This document shows, piece by piece, positions 17,756-26,167 of a stretch of 64,000 bases of DNA. This DNA is from Treponema sp. Its GTDB lineage: Bacteria > Spirochaetota > Spirochaetia > Treponematales > Treponemataceae. A program made the translations under genes and the position numbers. The DNA is taken from positions 24,981-88,980 of the forward strand of contig JAFYWB010000029.1 in assembly GCA_017549025.1 (NCBI GenBank), read 5' to 3'. Under the pieces are notes generated by a model, which did no database searches, was not told the DNA's origin, and worked only from the letters and a program-made list of their open reading frames with translations. The first letter of the stretch is position 1, and each line of letters opens with the position of its first letter.

Positions 17756-18388
17756 GTGATATTAAAGAATTTCATTGTTTTTGAAGGCATTGACGGAGCT
17801 GGCACCACCACTCAACAAAAGCTGCTGCAAAAAAAATTACAGGCCGAATTTCCCCAGGTACAATGTCATTGCACAGCGGAACCCACCACAGGGGCCACAG
17901 GAAAATTTCTTCGTAGCCTCCTGAAGGGCGATTTTCAAGCCACAGCCCAAACTGCAGCCTACCTCTTTGCTGCCGACCGCCAGGAGCATCTTGCAGCTCC
18001 CGGAGGCATAGTGGAATTGTGCAACAATGGGGTTCTGGTCGTCAGTGACCGCTACCTTTTTTCCAGTCTTGCCTACCAAAGTGCCACCTGTGGCCCAGAG
18101 CTTCCCCGCCTGCTGAACAGCCAATTTCCTCTGCCGGAATATCTTTTCTACTTTGATATAGAGCCTAGCCAATCATTAAAACGCATTACACGGCGCGGTG
18201 TTACGGAAATCTATGAAAACCAGCTTTTTTTGGAGTCCACCTTGAAGGAATATCGCAAGGTAATTCAAGAATATGAGAAAATGGATACAGGCATGAAGAT
18301 TATCAGAATCGATGCTTCCCAAAGCCTAGAAAAAGTGGAGGAAAATATCTGGAGTGCATTGAAAAATATGCCGATACTACAGGGGTGA
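17756..18388 (+). CDS. tmk: Thymidylate kinase
   Basis: 210 residues from a GTG at 17756, with GGTAGG about six bases upstream. It phosphorylates dTMP to dTDP. The P-loop reads FEGIDGAGTTTQ, a GAGTTT in place of the usual GSGKST: the lysine of the classic Walker A is Thr here, which is odd but known in some spirochaetal-type Tmk sequences as far as I recall. The DRY motif is SDRYLFSSLAYQ, and the RRGVTEIYE lid follows. The 3' end overlaps the next gene by 3 bases within GTGA. Confidence 0.88.
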   Translation: MILKNFIVFEGIDGAGTTTQQKLLQKKLQAEFPQVQCHCTAEPTTGATGKFLRSLLKGDFQATAQTAAYLFAADRQEHLAAPGGIVELCNNGVLVVSDRYLFSSLAYQSATCGPELPRLLNSQFPLPEYLFYFDIEPSQSLKRITRRGVTEIYENQLFLESTLKEYRKVIQEYEKMDTGMKIIRIDASQSLEKVEENIWSALKNMPILQG

Positions 18389-19041
18389 AGTACCCACAAC
18401 AGCCTTTTGCAAAAAAAAGATTTTTCTCTTCCACCACAAAACTTTGTGTAGCTGTGGCTCTCTTTTTATGCCTTTCTATCAGCACAGGCTTTTCCTACTA
18501 TGTGGTGTACAAGGAGCAATTTTATCGTCTTTTCCACGTGCATTACCAGCAGTATCCTGATGATGTAATCGAAAACATCTATTGGCTGGAAAAGGCGGTA
18601 AAGGCAGATTTCTGCAATCCACGCAATGCCCTTGCAAAAATTACTGACGAAAAAGACTGGGAAAAATATCGCTATCTTTTTATGATGCATATAAATCTCA
18701 AGCTCATCGAGCAGCACATGAGACTGGCAGCCACCTTTGACAAGGAAGTTGCCTATTTTTATGAGGCTCCCTGGAAGGAACAATATCTGAGGGATTTGGA
18801 AAAGGCTGAGCAATGCTTCCAAACAGGACTTGTGTATTGGCAAGAAGCAAAATTGTGGGCAGAAAAGGCCAGCACCGGAAATTTCCAGTTCCTGTACCTT
18901 ACAGATATCCAGAATTGGGAGGATGAGCGGTACCGCATTGCCAATGGAGAGCTGAACTACGAAAAAATCCTCACCAGAGAGCTGAATCGCCTCACAAAAG
19001 TTCGTGAAACCTTTCTTGCAATGGATGAAGAAACCTATTAA
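18385..19041 (+). CDS. Membrane-anchored protein of unknown function
   Basis: 218 residues from a GTG at 18385 that overlaps the tmk stop (GTGA). I do not recognise the family. Residues about 18-40 form one hydrophobic helix (VAVALFLCLSISTGFSYYVV), preceded by basic residues, so the bulk probably faces the periplasm. The rest is acidic and helical, with repeated aromatic residues (YWLEKAVKADF, YWQEAKLWAEKAS), TPR-like in feel but without clear repeats. The end of the gene contains the aroB promoter. Confidence 0.7.
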   Translation: MKYPQQPFAKKRFFSSTTKLCVAVALFLCLSISTGFSYYVVYKEQFYRLFHVHYQQYPDDVIENIYWLEKAVKADFCNPRNALAKITDEKDWEKYRYLFMMHINLKLIEQHMRLAATFDKEVAYFYEAPWKEQYLRDLEKAEQCFQTGLVYWQEAKLWAEKASTGNFQFLYLTDIQNWEDERYRIANGELNYEKILTRELNRLTKVRETFLAMDEETY

Positions 19042-19044
19042 AAT
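19016..19044 (+). promoter_or_regulatory. Promoter of aroB inside the preceding gene (leaderless geometry)
   Basis: TTGCAA (19016-19021), a 17-base spacer, TAAAAT (19039-19044), then 6 nt to the ATG at 19051. The -10 box overlaps the stop codon of the upstream gene. Confidence 0.65.
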
Positions 19045-19050
19045 AGGTTC

Positions 19051-20229
19051 ATGACACAGGACATTTTCACCATTCAATATCCACAAATCTCTGTGGGAAC
19101 AGAAAAAACCGACATTCTTTTCTACAATTCCCCAGAGCTTGATTCTTTGATGAGTTTTCTCTCCCCAAACGATGGCCTTAACAGAATCTTTGTAACTGAT
19201 TCCACCATCATTTCCCTGCCTTCACTTAAGGTGCTGGCAAAGGATTTTTTAATCTCAGCAGAAGCCCTTTCTACAGGAATTCCTCCCCGTTCAGTTTTTA
19301 GAAGGGGTAACAACACACTGGTAATTCTTGGTGCAGGAGAAAGCTTCAAAACCATAGAAAACGTATTATTTATCATACAAACTGCTTTGGAATCAGGCTT
19401 GCAGCGTTCCAGCGTCTTTGTGGGCATTGGCGGTGGCGTTATTTGCGACATGACAGCCTTTGCTTCCTCCATTTTCAAGCGGGGAGCCAAGCTGGAATTG
19501 GTGCCCACCACTCTTTTAGCCATGGTGGATGCGGCGGTAGGCGGAAAGACTGGCTGCGATTTTGACAGCTTTAAAAACATGATTGGTACTTTTTATCCTG
19601 CAAAGCGGCTTCATGTTTTTAGCGACTTCCTCCAAACCCTGCCTCCAGAAGAATATCGCTCTGGCCTTGCAGAAACCTTAAAGACAGCCCTGCTCTACGC
19701 TCCAAAGCTGTTTCACATTATGCAAAACCAAAAGGATGAGGTGCTTGCTCGTGAAACTGACTTGGTACGTCAGATTATTCGTCGTTGCGTTATTGCCAAG
19801 GCCAGCATTGTAGAAAAGGATTTGACAGAAACAGGCTTGAGAATGCAGCTGAATCTTGGTCATACCTTTGCCCACGCCCTAGAAACTACTGCAGGTTTGG
19901 GAGCCATTCCCCACGGAGATGCGGTTGCTTGGGGAATTGGTCGAGCACTACAATTGTCCGTGAACTTAGGATTGTGCGAAGAAGAATACCGACAAGAGGT
20001 TGACCAGGTTTTGGAAAGCTATGGCTGGTGCAGAACAGCCTACCATCCCGTGCTGGAAGGAAAGGTTTCTCCAGAAGAAGCTGGGGATGTCTTACTGTCT
20101 GCCATGAAAAAGGACAAGAAAAACAGCAATGCCACCGTTCGTTTTATCCTGCAGCGGGAAATCAACAGTACCGTTATTCAAGAAGTGCCTGACGATAAGA
20201 TTCTTGCAGTATTGGAAGCAAAACCATGA
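19051..20229 (+). CDS. aroB: 3-dehydroquinate synthase
   Basis: 392 residues. It converts DAHP to 3-dehydroquinate, the second step of the shikimate pathway, using NAD+ and a divalent metal. Signature segments: GIGGGVICDMTAFAS (NAD loop), PTTLLAMVDAAVGGKTGCDF, KNMIGTFYPAK, EYRSGLAETLKTALLY and the metal-binding NLGHTFAHALE, with a second histidine in IPHGDAVAWG. The N-terminal 100 residues are looser than usual. The gene has its own predicted leaderless promoter. The stop overlaps the start of the cysteine desulfurase gene (ATGA). Confidence 0.93.
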   Translation: MTQDIFTIQYPQISVGTEKTDILFYNSPELDSLMSFLSPNDGLNRIFVTDSTIISLPSLKVLAKDFLISAEALSTGIPPRSVFRRGNNTLVILGAGESFKTIENVLFIIQTALESGLQRSSVFVGIGGGVICDMTAFASSIFKRGAKLELVPTTLLAMVDAAVGGKTGCDFDSFKNMIGTFYPAKRLHVFSDFLQTLPPEEYRSGLAETLKTALLYAPKLFHIMQNQKDEVLARETDLVRQIIRRCVIAKASIVEKDLTETGLRMQLNLGHTFAHALETTAGLGAIPHGDAVAWGIGRALQLSVNLGLCEEEYRQEVDQVLESYGWCRTAYHPVLEGKVSPEEAGDVLLSAMKKDKKNSNATVRFILQREINSTVIQEVPDDKILAVLEAKP

Positions 20230-21446
20230 CAGAACCAGTGACTTTGCAGGAAGGCGATGGAACCAAAGCAGGTCCCTGGTACTTTGACTGGGCTGCCACC
20301 GCCCAGCCAGAAGAAGATATTATCCGTGAGGCAGCAGATATTGCCATTAAGCATTTTGGCAATCCTTCTAGCCTCCATGTTCTTGGCAGTGATGCAAAAA
20401 ACACCTTGACCCAAGTTCGAGCTGATTGCGCAAAAATTCTTCAGGTAAAGAGTGACACCCTCTTTTTCACCAGCGGTGGCACCGAGGCAAATCATCTTCC
20501 CCTGCTCTCCCTTTTGCAGCGTCCAGCTCCAGGCACCATCATCATCAGCGCTATTGAACATCCTGCCATTCGGGAGCAGGCTGAAATGCTCAAGCATTGT
20601 GGCTGGAAGGTGCTCCACGCCGCCCCCGATGCCACTGGCATTGTACCAGTGGCCGCCATAGAAAAGCTTCTTACCAGCGACACGGTGCTGGTGTGCCTCA
20701 TGGCAGTGAACAACGAAACGGGAGCCATTCAGCCAGTGTACCAGGTGGCAGACCTGTTGAACAAGTTTGCCAAGGAAACAGGAAAACGGCGGCCCAAGCT
20801 CCACGTGGACTGTGTTCAGGCTGCAGGAAAAATTCCCTTGAACCTGTCCTATTCTGGCATTGACAGTGCCGCCTTTAGCGCCCACAAAATCGGAGGCCCC
20901 CGTGGTATTGGTATTTTGTATCTAGCACAAAGGTTTGAAAGCTTTGTTCGTGGTGGCGGTCAGGAGCAGGGAATTCGGTCTGGAACAGAAAACATTGCAG
21001 GAGCCTGGGCCTTTGGAAAATGTCTTGAACGTCATTATTTGTCTGAAAAAAACACAGAAGGAGCTGCCTTTCAACGGTTTTTACAGCAAAAGACCATGAC
21101 AAAGAATTTCATAGAGCAATTAAAGGAAATCAAGGGCTGTAGCCTCATTCCTGCAGCTCGTGGAACAGAGCCTGTGGAAGAAAATTTTTCCCCTTGGATT
21201 GTGCAAGCCGCCTTTGATGGGATTCCTGGAGAAGTGCTTGTTCGAGCTTTGTCTGAAAAATCCATAGCCATTTCTACAGGCTCTGCTTGCTCCAGCCGAA
21301 AGCTCAGCAGACCAGTGCTAGAGGCCATGGGTGTTTCCAAGGAATTGGCCACCAATGGAGTGCGATTTTCCTTTGGCCCTAAAACACAACAGCAGGATCT
21401 AGACAAGCTTCTAGAAGCCCTCAAAGAAATCCGTCAATTCTTTTAA
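20226..21446 (+). CDS. Cysteine desulfurase (class V aminotransferase, NifS/IscS type)
   Basis: 406 residues, a PLP enzyme that takes sulfur from cysteine for Fe-S clusters or thiolated tRNA. The PLP lysine is Lys221 in SAHKIGGPRG. The catalytic cysteine is Cys355 in STGSACSSR. The dimer-face motif FTSGGTEANH is at residues 81-90. No IscU or MnmA gene is adjacent, so the acceptor is unknown. It overlaps aroB by 4 bases. A transcription terminator for the opposite strand follows the stop. Confidence 0.92.
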   Translation: MTEPVTLQEGDGTKAGPWYFDWAATAQPEEDIIREAADIAIKHFGNPSSLHVLGSDAKNTLTQVRADCAKILQVKSDTLFFTSGGTEANHLPLLSLLQRPAPGTIIISAIEHPAIREQAEMLKHCGWKVLHAAPDATGIVPVAAIEKLLTSDTVLVCLMAVNNETGAIQPVYQVADLLNKFAKETGKRRPKLHVDCVQAAGKIPLNLSYSGIDSAAFSAHKIGGPRGIGILYLAQRFESFVRGGGQEQGIRSGTENIAGAWAFGKCLERHYLSEKNTEGAAFQRFLQQKTMTKNFIEQLKEIKGCSLIPAARGTEPVEENFSPWIVQAAFDGIPGEVLVRALSEKSIAISTGSACSSRKLSRPVLEAMGVSKELATNGVRFSFGPKTQQQDLDKLLEALKEIRQFF

Positions 21447-21478
21447 TAAAAAAAATAGGGAGTGGCCCCCCACTCCCC
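21447..21478 (-). terminator. Intrinsic terminator for the GH57/DUF4912 unit
   Basis: GGGAGTGG (21457-21464) pairs with CCACTCCC (21469-21476) around a CCCC loop. On the minus strand the hairpin is followed by a T-rich tail. Confidence 0.85.
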
Positions 21479-21489
21479 AGTTCAATGCT

Positions 21490-21660
21490 ATTGCTTTTTG
21501 CTGAAAATTCGGTAATTCATCCGTGGATGCACAGTCAAGTAAGACCTCAGGCTTATTGCTTCTTGCTGAAAATTCGGTAATTCATCCGTGGATGCACAGT
21601 CAGGCAAGACCTCAGGCTCATTGCTTTTTGCTGAATATACGATAATTCATCCACGGGAAC
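21490..21660 (-). repeat. 65-bp tandem repeat derived from the 3' end of a GH57-like gene
   Basis: Three copies begin at 21490, 21555 and 21620, exactly 65 bp apart. The third copy is the live 3' end of the GH57-like gene. The first two are nearly identical to each other. Each copy encodes the ending MNYRIFSKKQ followed by a stop, and the stops are TGA (live gene), TAA and TAG. Compared with the live gene, the downstream copies differ in this segment only at synonymous positions (TAT/TAC, CGT/CGA, ATA/ATT, and AAA/AAG in the middle copy). Confidence 0.85.
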
Positions 21661-23201
21661 AGAGGATGCTCCTGCTCCAGATTGGTGAGCCATTCAGTGC
21701 TGATGGAGTTTGCTCCTAGTGAATCAAACACGGTAATAAAAGACTGAACATTCTTTTTGAATTGTTCTTCCGCATATTCAGGGAACAGTCCCTCGCTCAA
21801 CATCTTGGGCCAATCCAAGGACTGGGCTAAAAGCACCTCACGAGCAGCCATATTCAAGGCACGAGCCTTTAGTCCAGTATCTTCTGGGAAACGATCTGCC
21901 AGCTGATTCATTCGTTGACAGGCCTTACGAGCATACTGCAGCATCCAGTCATTCTTTGTATCAAGGAAATTTTCCCCATAGCCAGTTCCTGTAGCGGCTG
22001 ACATAAAGGGCTGAATCTGCTGCAAATCCTTCTTACAATCCAAGAAGCTACAGCACTGGCTCAGCTCAATCTCCTGACTTTCTGCCACCAACCGAATCAC
22101 CTGCTCTAACCAGTCCATTCCCTCGTACCACAGCTGACCAAAATCCCTAGCATAAAAGGCACAAAGAATAGAAACATCCTCAGACTCCAACGCACGACTT
22201 GCTTTTTCAAGCTTTTCCTCGTACTTTTGTACAAAGGCTTCTGCATCCGCCTTTACCTGACGCTGGGCAGCTTCCTTATCATAGAGCTTTTCATCATCGC
22301 CACGAGTCCAGTATTTGTAGCCAGAAGGCAAGCGAACGCCATTTTCCGTCAAAAAGCCTTCCAGCTGCTGGTCTGTAGCCTCAAAAGCAAAGTCCCGGTT
22401 TTGATTTCGGTACACATCACGGTGCATAAAACCACCAGTACCAATGATAGCTTCCTCGGCAGTACGGTCTTGACCAAAAACCCACAGTCCATTGGGACAA
22501 ACAGCGGGAGCAAAAATACCGTTTCTGGGCATGGGATCACCAAAAAGTAATCCATGGGAATCAAGGATGGTATAGGTATAGCCATAGCTCTTGATGATTT
22601 CCTCCAAACCAGGAGCATAGCCCATGGCGGGAAGCCAAAAGCCATCAGGAACCAGGCCAAAGAACTGACGATGTGAATGAAGTCCCGCCTCAATCTGGGC
22701 ATTAATAGCCTCTGGCAGGTCTACGTAATGGGGCAAAAAGGCAGCAGTAGCGGCAGTAGCCAAAAGCTCCAAGCTTCCACGGTCAGCATAATAACGGAAG
22801 GCTGCCAGAAGGTCGCTTTTGTAGACGTTAATAAAGTCGTCCTTACATTTTTTTATCCGATTCAGTTCTGCTTCCACCAAAGGATAGGTGGTATCAGTCT
22901 TTTCCAAGGAATTGATTTGATTTTCCCCCAGCAAAATCAGCTTATCCAGCCAATTTACATACATTTCCTGTACCGTGTAATCAGAAAGCAAGGTACAAAG
23001 GGTGGGTGTCATAACAATGGACAGCTGGAAGGGCACATGCTCCAAGTCCAAGGTTTCAAACATATTCAACAAGGGAATGTAGGTGTCAGAAATTCCTGCA
23101 AAAAGAAGTTCAATTTCTGGATGGGACAATTCCTGAATACTTGTAGGACAAAAATAGCCTTGGTGTGCCACAATTGTAATAACAATTTTCTTTTTAGACA
23201 T
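21618..23201 (-). CDS. GH57-fold protein with lost catalytic residues (DUF1957-like)
   Basis: 527 residues. Overall similarity to GH57 alpha-glucan branching enzymes is clear in HQGYF near the start, in FGLVPDGFWLPAMGYAPGLE (182-200) and in AFYARDFGQLWYEG (348-361). In active family members the first block reads WLPECAY with the Glu as nucleophile; here that Glu is Ala192. In the second block the Asp that acts as acid/base (AYDTELFGHWW) is Tyr350. Hydrolase or transglycosylase activity is therefore not expected. A glycogen- or glycan-binding or regulatory role is possible. It has AGGAG before its ATG and lies 12 bases after the DUF4912 gene. Confidence 0.8.
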   Translation of the reverse strand: MSKKKIVITIVAHQGYFCPTSIQELSHPEIELLFAGISDTYIPLLNMFETLDLEHVPFQLSIVMTPTLCTLLSDYTVQEMYVNWLDKLILLGENQINSLEKTDTTYPLVEAELNRIKKCKDDFINVYKSDLLAAFRYYADRGSLELLATAATAAFLPHYVDLPEAINAQIEAGLHSHRQFFGLVPDGFWLPAMGYAPGLEEIIKSYGYTYTILDSHGLLFGDPMPRNGIFAPAVCPNGLWVFGQDRTAEEAIIGTGGFMHRDVYRNQNRDFAFEATDQQLEGFLTENGVRLPSGYKYWTRGDDEKLYDKEAAQRQVKADAEAFVQKYEEKLEKASRALESEDVSILCAFYARDFGQLWYEGMDWLEQVIRLVAESQEIELSQCCSFLDCKKDLQQIQPFMSAATGTGYGENFLDTKNDWMLQYARKACQRMNQLADRFPEDTGLKARALNMAAREVLLAQSLDWPKMLSEGLFPEYAEEQFKKNVQSFITVFDSLGANSISTEWLTNLEQEHPLFPWMNYRIFSKKQ

Positions 23202-23213
23202 GAATTTGAACTC

Positions 23214-23864
23214 CTAGAAAAAAGACTGACGGTGATTCATATAATGGGTTCTCAGGAGTTCGGGCAAACCGGAAAGCTTGAGAACGGGAGAAATAGGAGC
23301 TTCTGGCAAGGGATTTGCAATCCGCTGAGAAACATAGGGCAAGGTAATCAAGCCAGTACTGGACCACACCTCGTAACCATCATTTTCCAGATTTATCACC
23401 AAGTCCACACGAACAGCACCAAATCCAGCAGGCAACAATACGTATCGATTTCTATCATCAAGGGAAATGGGCACATCAAAGAAATCAGCAACAAGGGTAG
23501 AATCATCACGATGGAATAAATTTACCCGCAGGCTCAAGGATTGAACCTTGTCAGACTTGCGAATCTGGGTAATGTGGTCTTTTTTTACATCCCAGTACAC
23601 AAAAAGCCAAACAGGATTTCGCAAAACAGCAGAAATAACCGTTTCGTTATATGTTTCTGGCAAGTCTGCGGTAGTCACTTCAGAGGATTCTTCCAAATCA
23701 TCATCTGAATCATCCATATCTTCAGCTGCTTCCAACAATTCACCAATAATAAATCGTCTATTTAGATTCTCTGGAATGTCTATGCCTAAATCGTCAGCCA
23801 AGGCAATTAAGTCTGCCGATGGCAATGTCTCCAAATAAGCCCTGCTTAGCTTTGTATCACTCAT
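23214..23864 (-). CDS. DUF4912-type protein with N-terminal SAP-like helices
   Basis: 216 residues from the ATG at 23864 (MSDTKLSRAYLETL), which has AGG eight bases upstream. A longer in-frame extension is unlikely. Residues about 8-45 (LPSADLIALADDLGIDIPENL) resemble a SAP/Rho-N helical module. An acidic linker (EDMDDSDDDLEES) follows, then a beta-sandwich-like DUF4912 region (NPVWLFVYWDVKK, YVLLPAGFGAVRVDLV). This looks like a carbohydrate-binding fold, which would fit its coupling to the GH57-like gene. The function is unproven. Confidence 0.7.
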   Translation of the reverse strand: MSDTKLSRAYLETLPSADLIALADDLGIDIPENLNRRFIIGELLEAAEDMDDSDDDLEESSEVTTADLPETYNETVISAVLRNPVWLFVYWDVKKDHITQIRKSDKVQSLSLRVNLFHRDDSTLVADFFDVPISLDDRNRYVLLPAGFGAVRVDLVINLENDGYEVWSSTGLITLPYVSQRIANPLPEAPISPVLKLSGLPELLRTHYMNHRQSFF

Positions 23865-23943
23865 ACGTCTGCCTATGATGAATAAAAATATAACTTCTGT
23901 CAATACGGAGCCTACATCCCCACAAAAGCTACATTTCGGGAAT

Positions 23944-25725
23944 CTACTGTTCCTTTCCTGTAATACCTGGTACACCAAAACGGTTTACCGGCCAAAAGCG
24001 CAACACTGTTGTTCCTAAAATATCCTGAGCACCTACCGCCTGGGGAGCCATACGTGAAGAATACAACAGAGAATAAGGATCATATTCTGTAATGGCCACT
24101 ATTTTCTTGTCATAGGAATGGCGCATATCCAAAGAATTAAACCGATTGTCTCCCATCATAAAGAAACTGTTATGAGGAATGTAGTTTGGCTGGCCTGACG
24201 CACTGTTTGCAGGGAACACTGGCATATTGCGAGAGTCCATCAAGGCAAAATACACGTACAATAAATCCATGTGCTCCAGAGCTGCATTACGAATGGCATC
24301 GGTTCGCCAGGTAGCCACTGGTTTTCCTTGGGCAGTAAGCCGAGCATTTTGCACCACCAGCCGTCCAAAGGCCAGCTTTGACAGCAAATTCAGCCGAAAG
24401 TTCGAATCCTGATACAAATCTCCACCCACAAGCACTGTTTCATCAGTAAAGCACTCCTGGGGAATCTGATTCATCCAGCTGGTCATGTAGTCGCTGAACC
24501 ATTTAGTGCCACCTTGCACAGTAAGCAATCTGCGGGAAAGAGTATCACACTGGGCAAAGAAGGTTTCCTCCAACAAGTCGGACATAGGCAGGATATTTGC
24601 ACCAGTACCAGTGTCGACACCAGACAAGCTCCTTCGTATAGCAGAAAATTCCTCCACTAGCTGAAGGATTTCTTCCTTGGCACTGGCATAGTTCAAGGAA
24701 TTTTTCATTTCCTCGCACTGAATCATGCCCCGATAGATGGATTCAGGAAAGGGAATCTCCTGCACCTTCTCCAAAATCTTATCGGGTAAGGCAGCCACAT
24801 TCCATTCTGCCCACTTTGCATCCTCCTGCACCACGGTGAATTCTGGGTCATCTGCAGTTCGGGAATACAACACTCCATCCACCATCATCAGCTGCTCTCC
24901 TGGTAAACCAGTAACTCGCTTTACCAAGGGATCTGCCTTGAGGTTGCCGTCTTCGTCCACATTCAAGTTTACGGTGGTAAAGGTAAGCGTGTACACCAGC
25001 TGTGACACAAAGGTTCTCACCTCGGACTGGCGATCTCGGCTGTAATGGGGATTGCGGAACACCACAATGTCACCACGGTCATAGGAACGAAGCTGGGGAA
25101 TTCCCACGTTAGACAGGGGAAAACGAGGCCCAGAAGCTGTCTTAAATACCACCACCCTATCTCGCACCAAGAATTCTGGCACCATGGATTCTGAGGGAAT
25201 CTCGTAAAGCTGGATAATGAAGATATTCAGCAAGGCTACCGTAAAGGCTGCCTGTATAAAGGCATCCACCCACTCAAGGATTTCCCGCACCAGCCGCTGT
25301 ATTCCATGGGGCTTACTTTGACCATGAGCCTCCTGAAATTCATTCCAATGGGGAAAGGTATTTCCAATCCGTTTGTTTGCCAGCAGCACCTGCATACCGA
25401 TAGACAGGATGGAGGCTCCAAGCCACAATAAAACGGAAGCAATGTCGAATCCGTGGCTTGTTCCCACCGCTCCTGCACGACGGAACACAAAGGCAACCAA
25501 CAGAATAAAGGGAAGATATTGATAGAGCTTTTTAACAATGGCAACCATCTTCAAATTACGCTGTCGATACAGCTGGAACCATGAACAATACACCACGGCG
25601 GCAGTAAACAACAGGGAAAGAGGAAAAGCCGCCACTGAAATATCCGTTGCAAAGACAATGTTCAAGAAGGAAAAAACAAGGCTCAAGCCAAGGCTTCCAT
25701 ACAGGAAGATAGTAAATAAGTTCAT
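23944..25725 (-). CDS. lepB: Signal peptidase I, enlarged
   Basis: 593 residues, twice the usual size. Several N-terminal membrane helices occupy residues about 1-115 and a further one about 157-175. The S26 catalytic residues are present: Ser180 in PSESMVPEF and Lys269 in VKRVTGLPGE. The C-terminal box is GDNRFNSLDMRHS. Between the Lys box and the GDN box lies an insertion of about 200 residues, mostly helical and acidic, which I do not recognise. It cleaves signal peptides at the outer face of the inner membrane. Start choice rests on the -10 box 6 nt upstream; the AAGG there is too close to act as a ribosome site. Confidence 0.92.
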   Translation of the reverse strand: MNLFTIFLYGSLGLSLVFSFLNIVFATDISVAAFPLSLLFTAAVVYCSWFQLYRQRNLKMVAIVKKLYQYLPFILLVAFVFRRAGAVGTSHGFDIASVLLWLGASILSIGMQVLLANKRIGNTFPHWNEFQEAHGQSKPHGIQRLVREILEWVDAFIQAAFTVALLNIFIIQLYEIPSESMVPEFLVRDRVVVFKTASGPRFPLSNVGIPQLRSYDRGDIVVFRNPHYSRDRQSEVRTFVSQLVYTLTFTTVNLNVDEDGNLKADPLVKRVTGLPGEQLMMVDGVLYSRTADDPEFTVVQEDAKWAEWNVAALPDKILEKVQEIPFPESIYRGMIQCEEMKNSLNYASAKEEILQLVEEFSAIRRSLSGVDTGTGANILPMSDLLEETFFAQCDTLSRRLLTVQGGTKWFSDYMTSWMNQIPQECFTDETVLVGGDLYQDSNFRLNLLSKLAFGRLVVQNARLTAQGKPVATWRTDAIRNAALEHMDLLYVYFALMDSRNMPVFPANSASGQPNYIPHNSFFMMGDNRFNSLDMRHSYDKKIVAITEYDPYSLLYSSRMAPQAVGAQDILGTTVLRFWPVNRFGVPGITGKEQ

Positions 25726-25731
25726 GCCTTA

Positions 25732-25740
25732 AATATAGCA
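25732..25740 (-). promoter_or_regulatory. Extended -10 promoter of lepB (leaderless geometry)
   Basis: TGC-TATATT on the minus strand, with the hexamer at 25737 to 25732, and 6 nt to the ATG at 25725. It is divergent from the hpt promoter about 20 bases away. Confidence 0.65.
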
Positions 25741-25758
25741 AAAAAACGATAAATATAC

Positions 25759-25764
25759 TATAAT
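25759..25764 (+). promoter_or_regulatory. -10 box of the hpt gene (leaderless geometry)
   Basis: Consensus TATAAT, 7 nt before the ATG at 25772. No Shine-Dalgarno and no clear -35. Confidence 0.65.
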
Positions 25765-25771
25765 CTTTCCT

Positions 25772-26167
25772 ATGGAAAATAGTACAAGTGAATTAATTAA
25801 CCTCCAGGAAGCTTTAGAGCGCCTGGACAATGACATGGATCTCTACATGATTTTGGTGGATGCATTTTTGCAGGATACGGTATTTCAGGCAGACAAGATG
25901 CGGGAATTGGAAAGAGCATTTCGTGCTTCTCCCAGCGGAGAATGTCTGGAGGCCGCCCAGTATATCCACCGAGTCAAGGGTGCAGCCCGCCAGCTAGGTG
26001 CAAATCATCTGGCAGCAGAGGCCCAGAAGTTGGAGGATATTTTTAGGGGGAAGGAAAAGGGACATCTTCACGATGGAGTGGACGGAGTTGATACAACAGC
26101 CTTGACGGAAGAGGTGCTGGAGCTACACGTTAAAACCATAGAAGAGTTGAAACGACTTTCCAACTAG
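25772..26167 (+). CDS. Stand-alone Hpt domain phosphotransfer protein
   Basis: 131 residues. The Hpt motif YIHRVKGAARQLG contains the phospho-accepting His66, followed by a helical pair (LAAEAQKLEDIFRG). Such proteins shuttle phosphoryl groups between hybrid kinases and response regulators in the cytoplasm. No kinase or regulator gene is nearby, so its partners are elsewhere. The gene is divergent from lepB and convergent with tatD. The two stop codons share the palindrome CTAG at 26164-26167. Confidence 0.88.
   Translation: MENSTSELINLQEALERLDNDMDLYMILVDAFLQDTVFQADKMRELERAFRASPSGECLEAAQYIHRVKGAARQLGANHLAAEAQKLEDIFRGKEKGHLHDGVDGVDTTALTEEVLELHVKTIEELKRLSN

Noticed and set aside
21490..21660. 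Possible CRISPR array or repeat element
   Set aside because: Copies are adjacent without spacers and one copy is the end of a coding gene.
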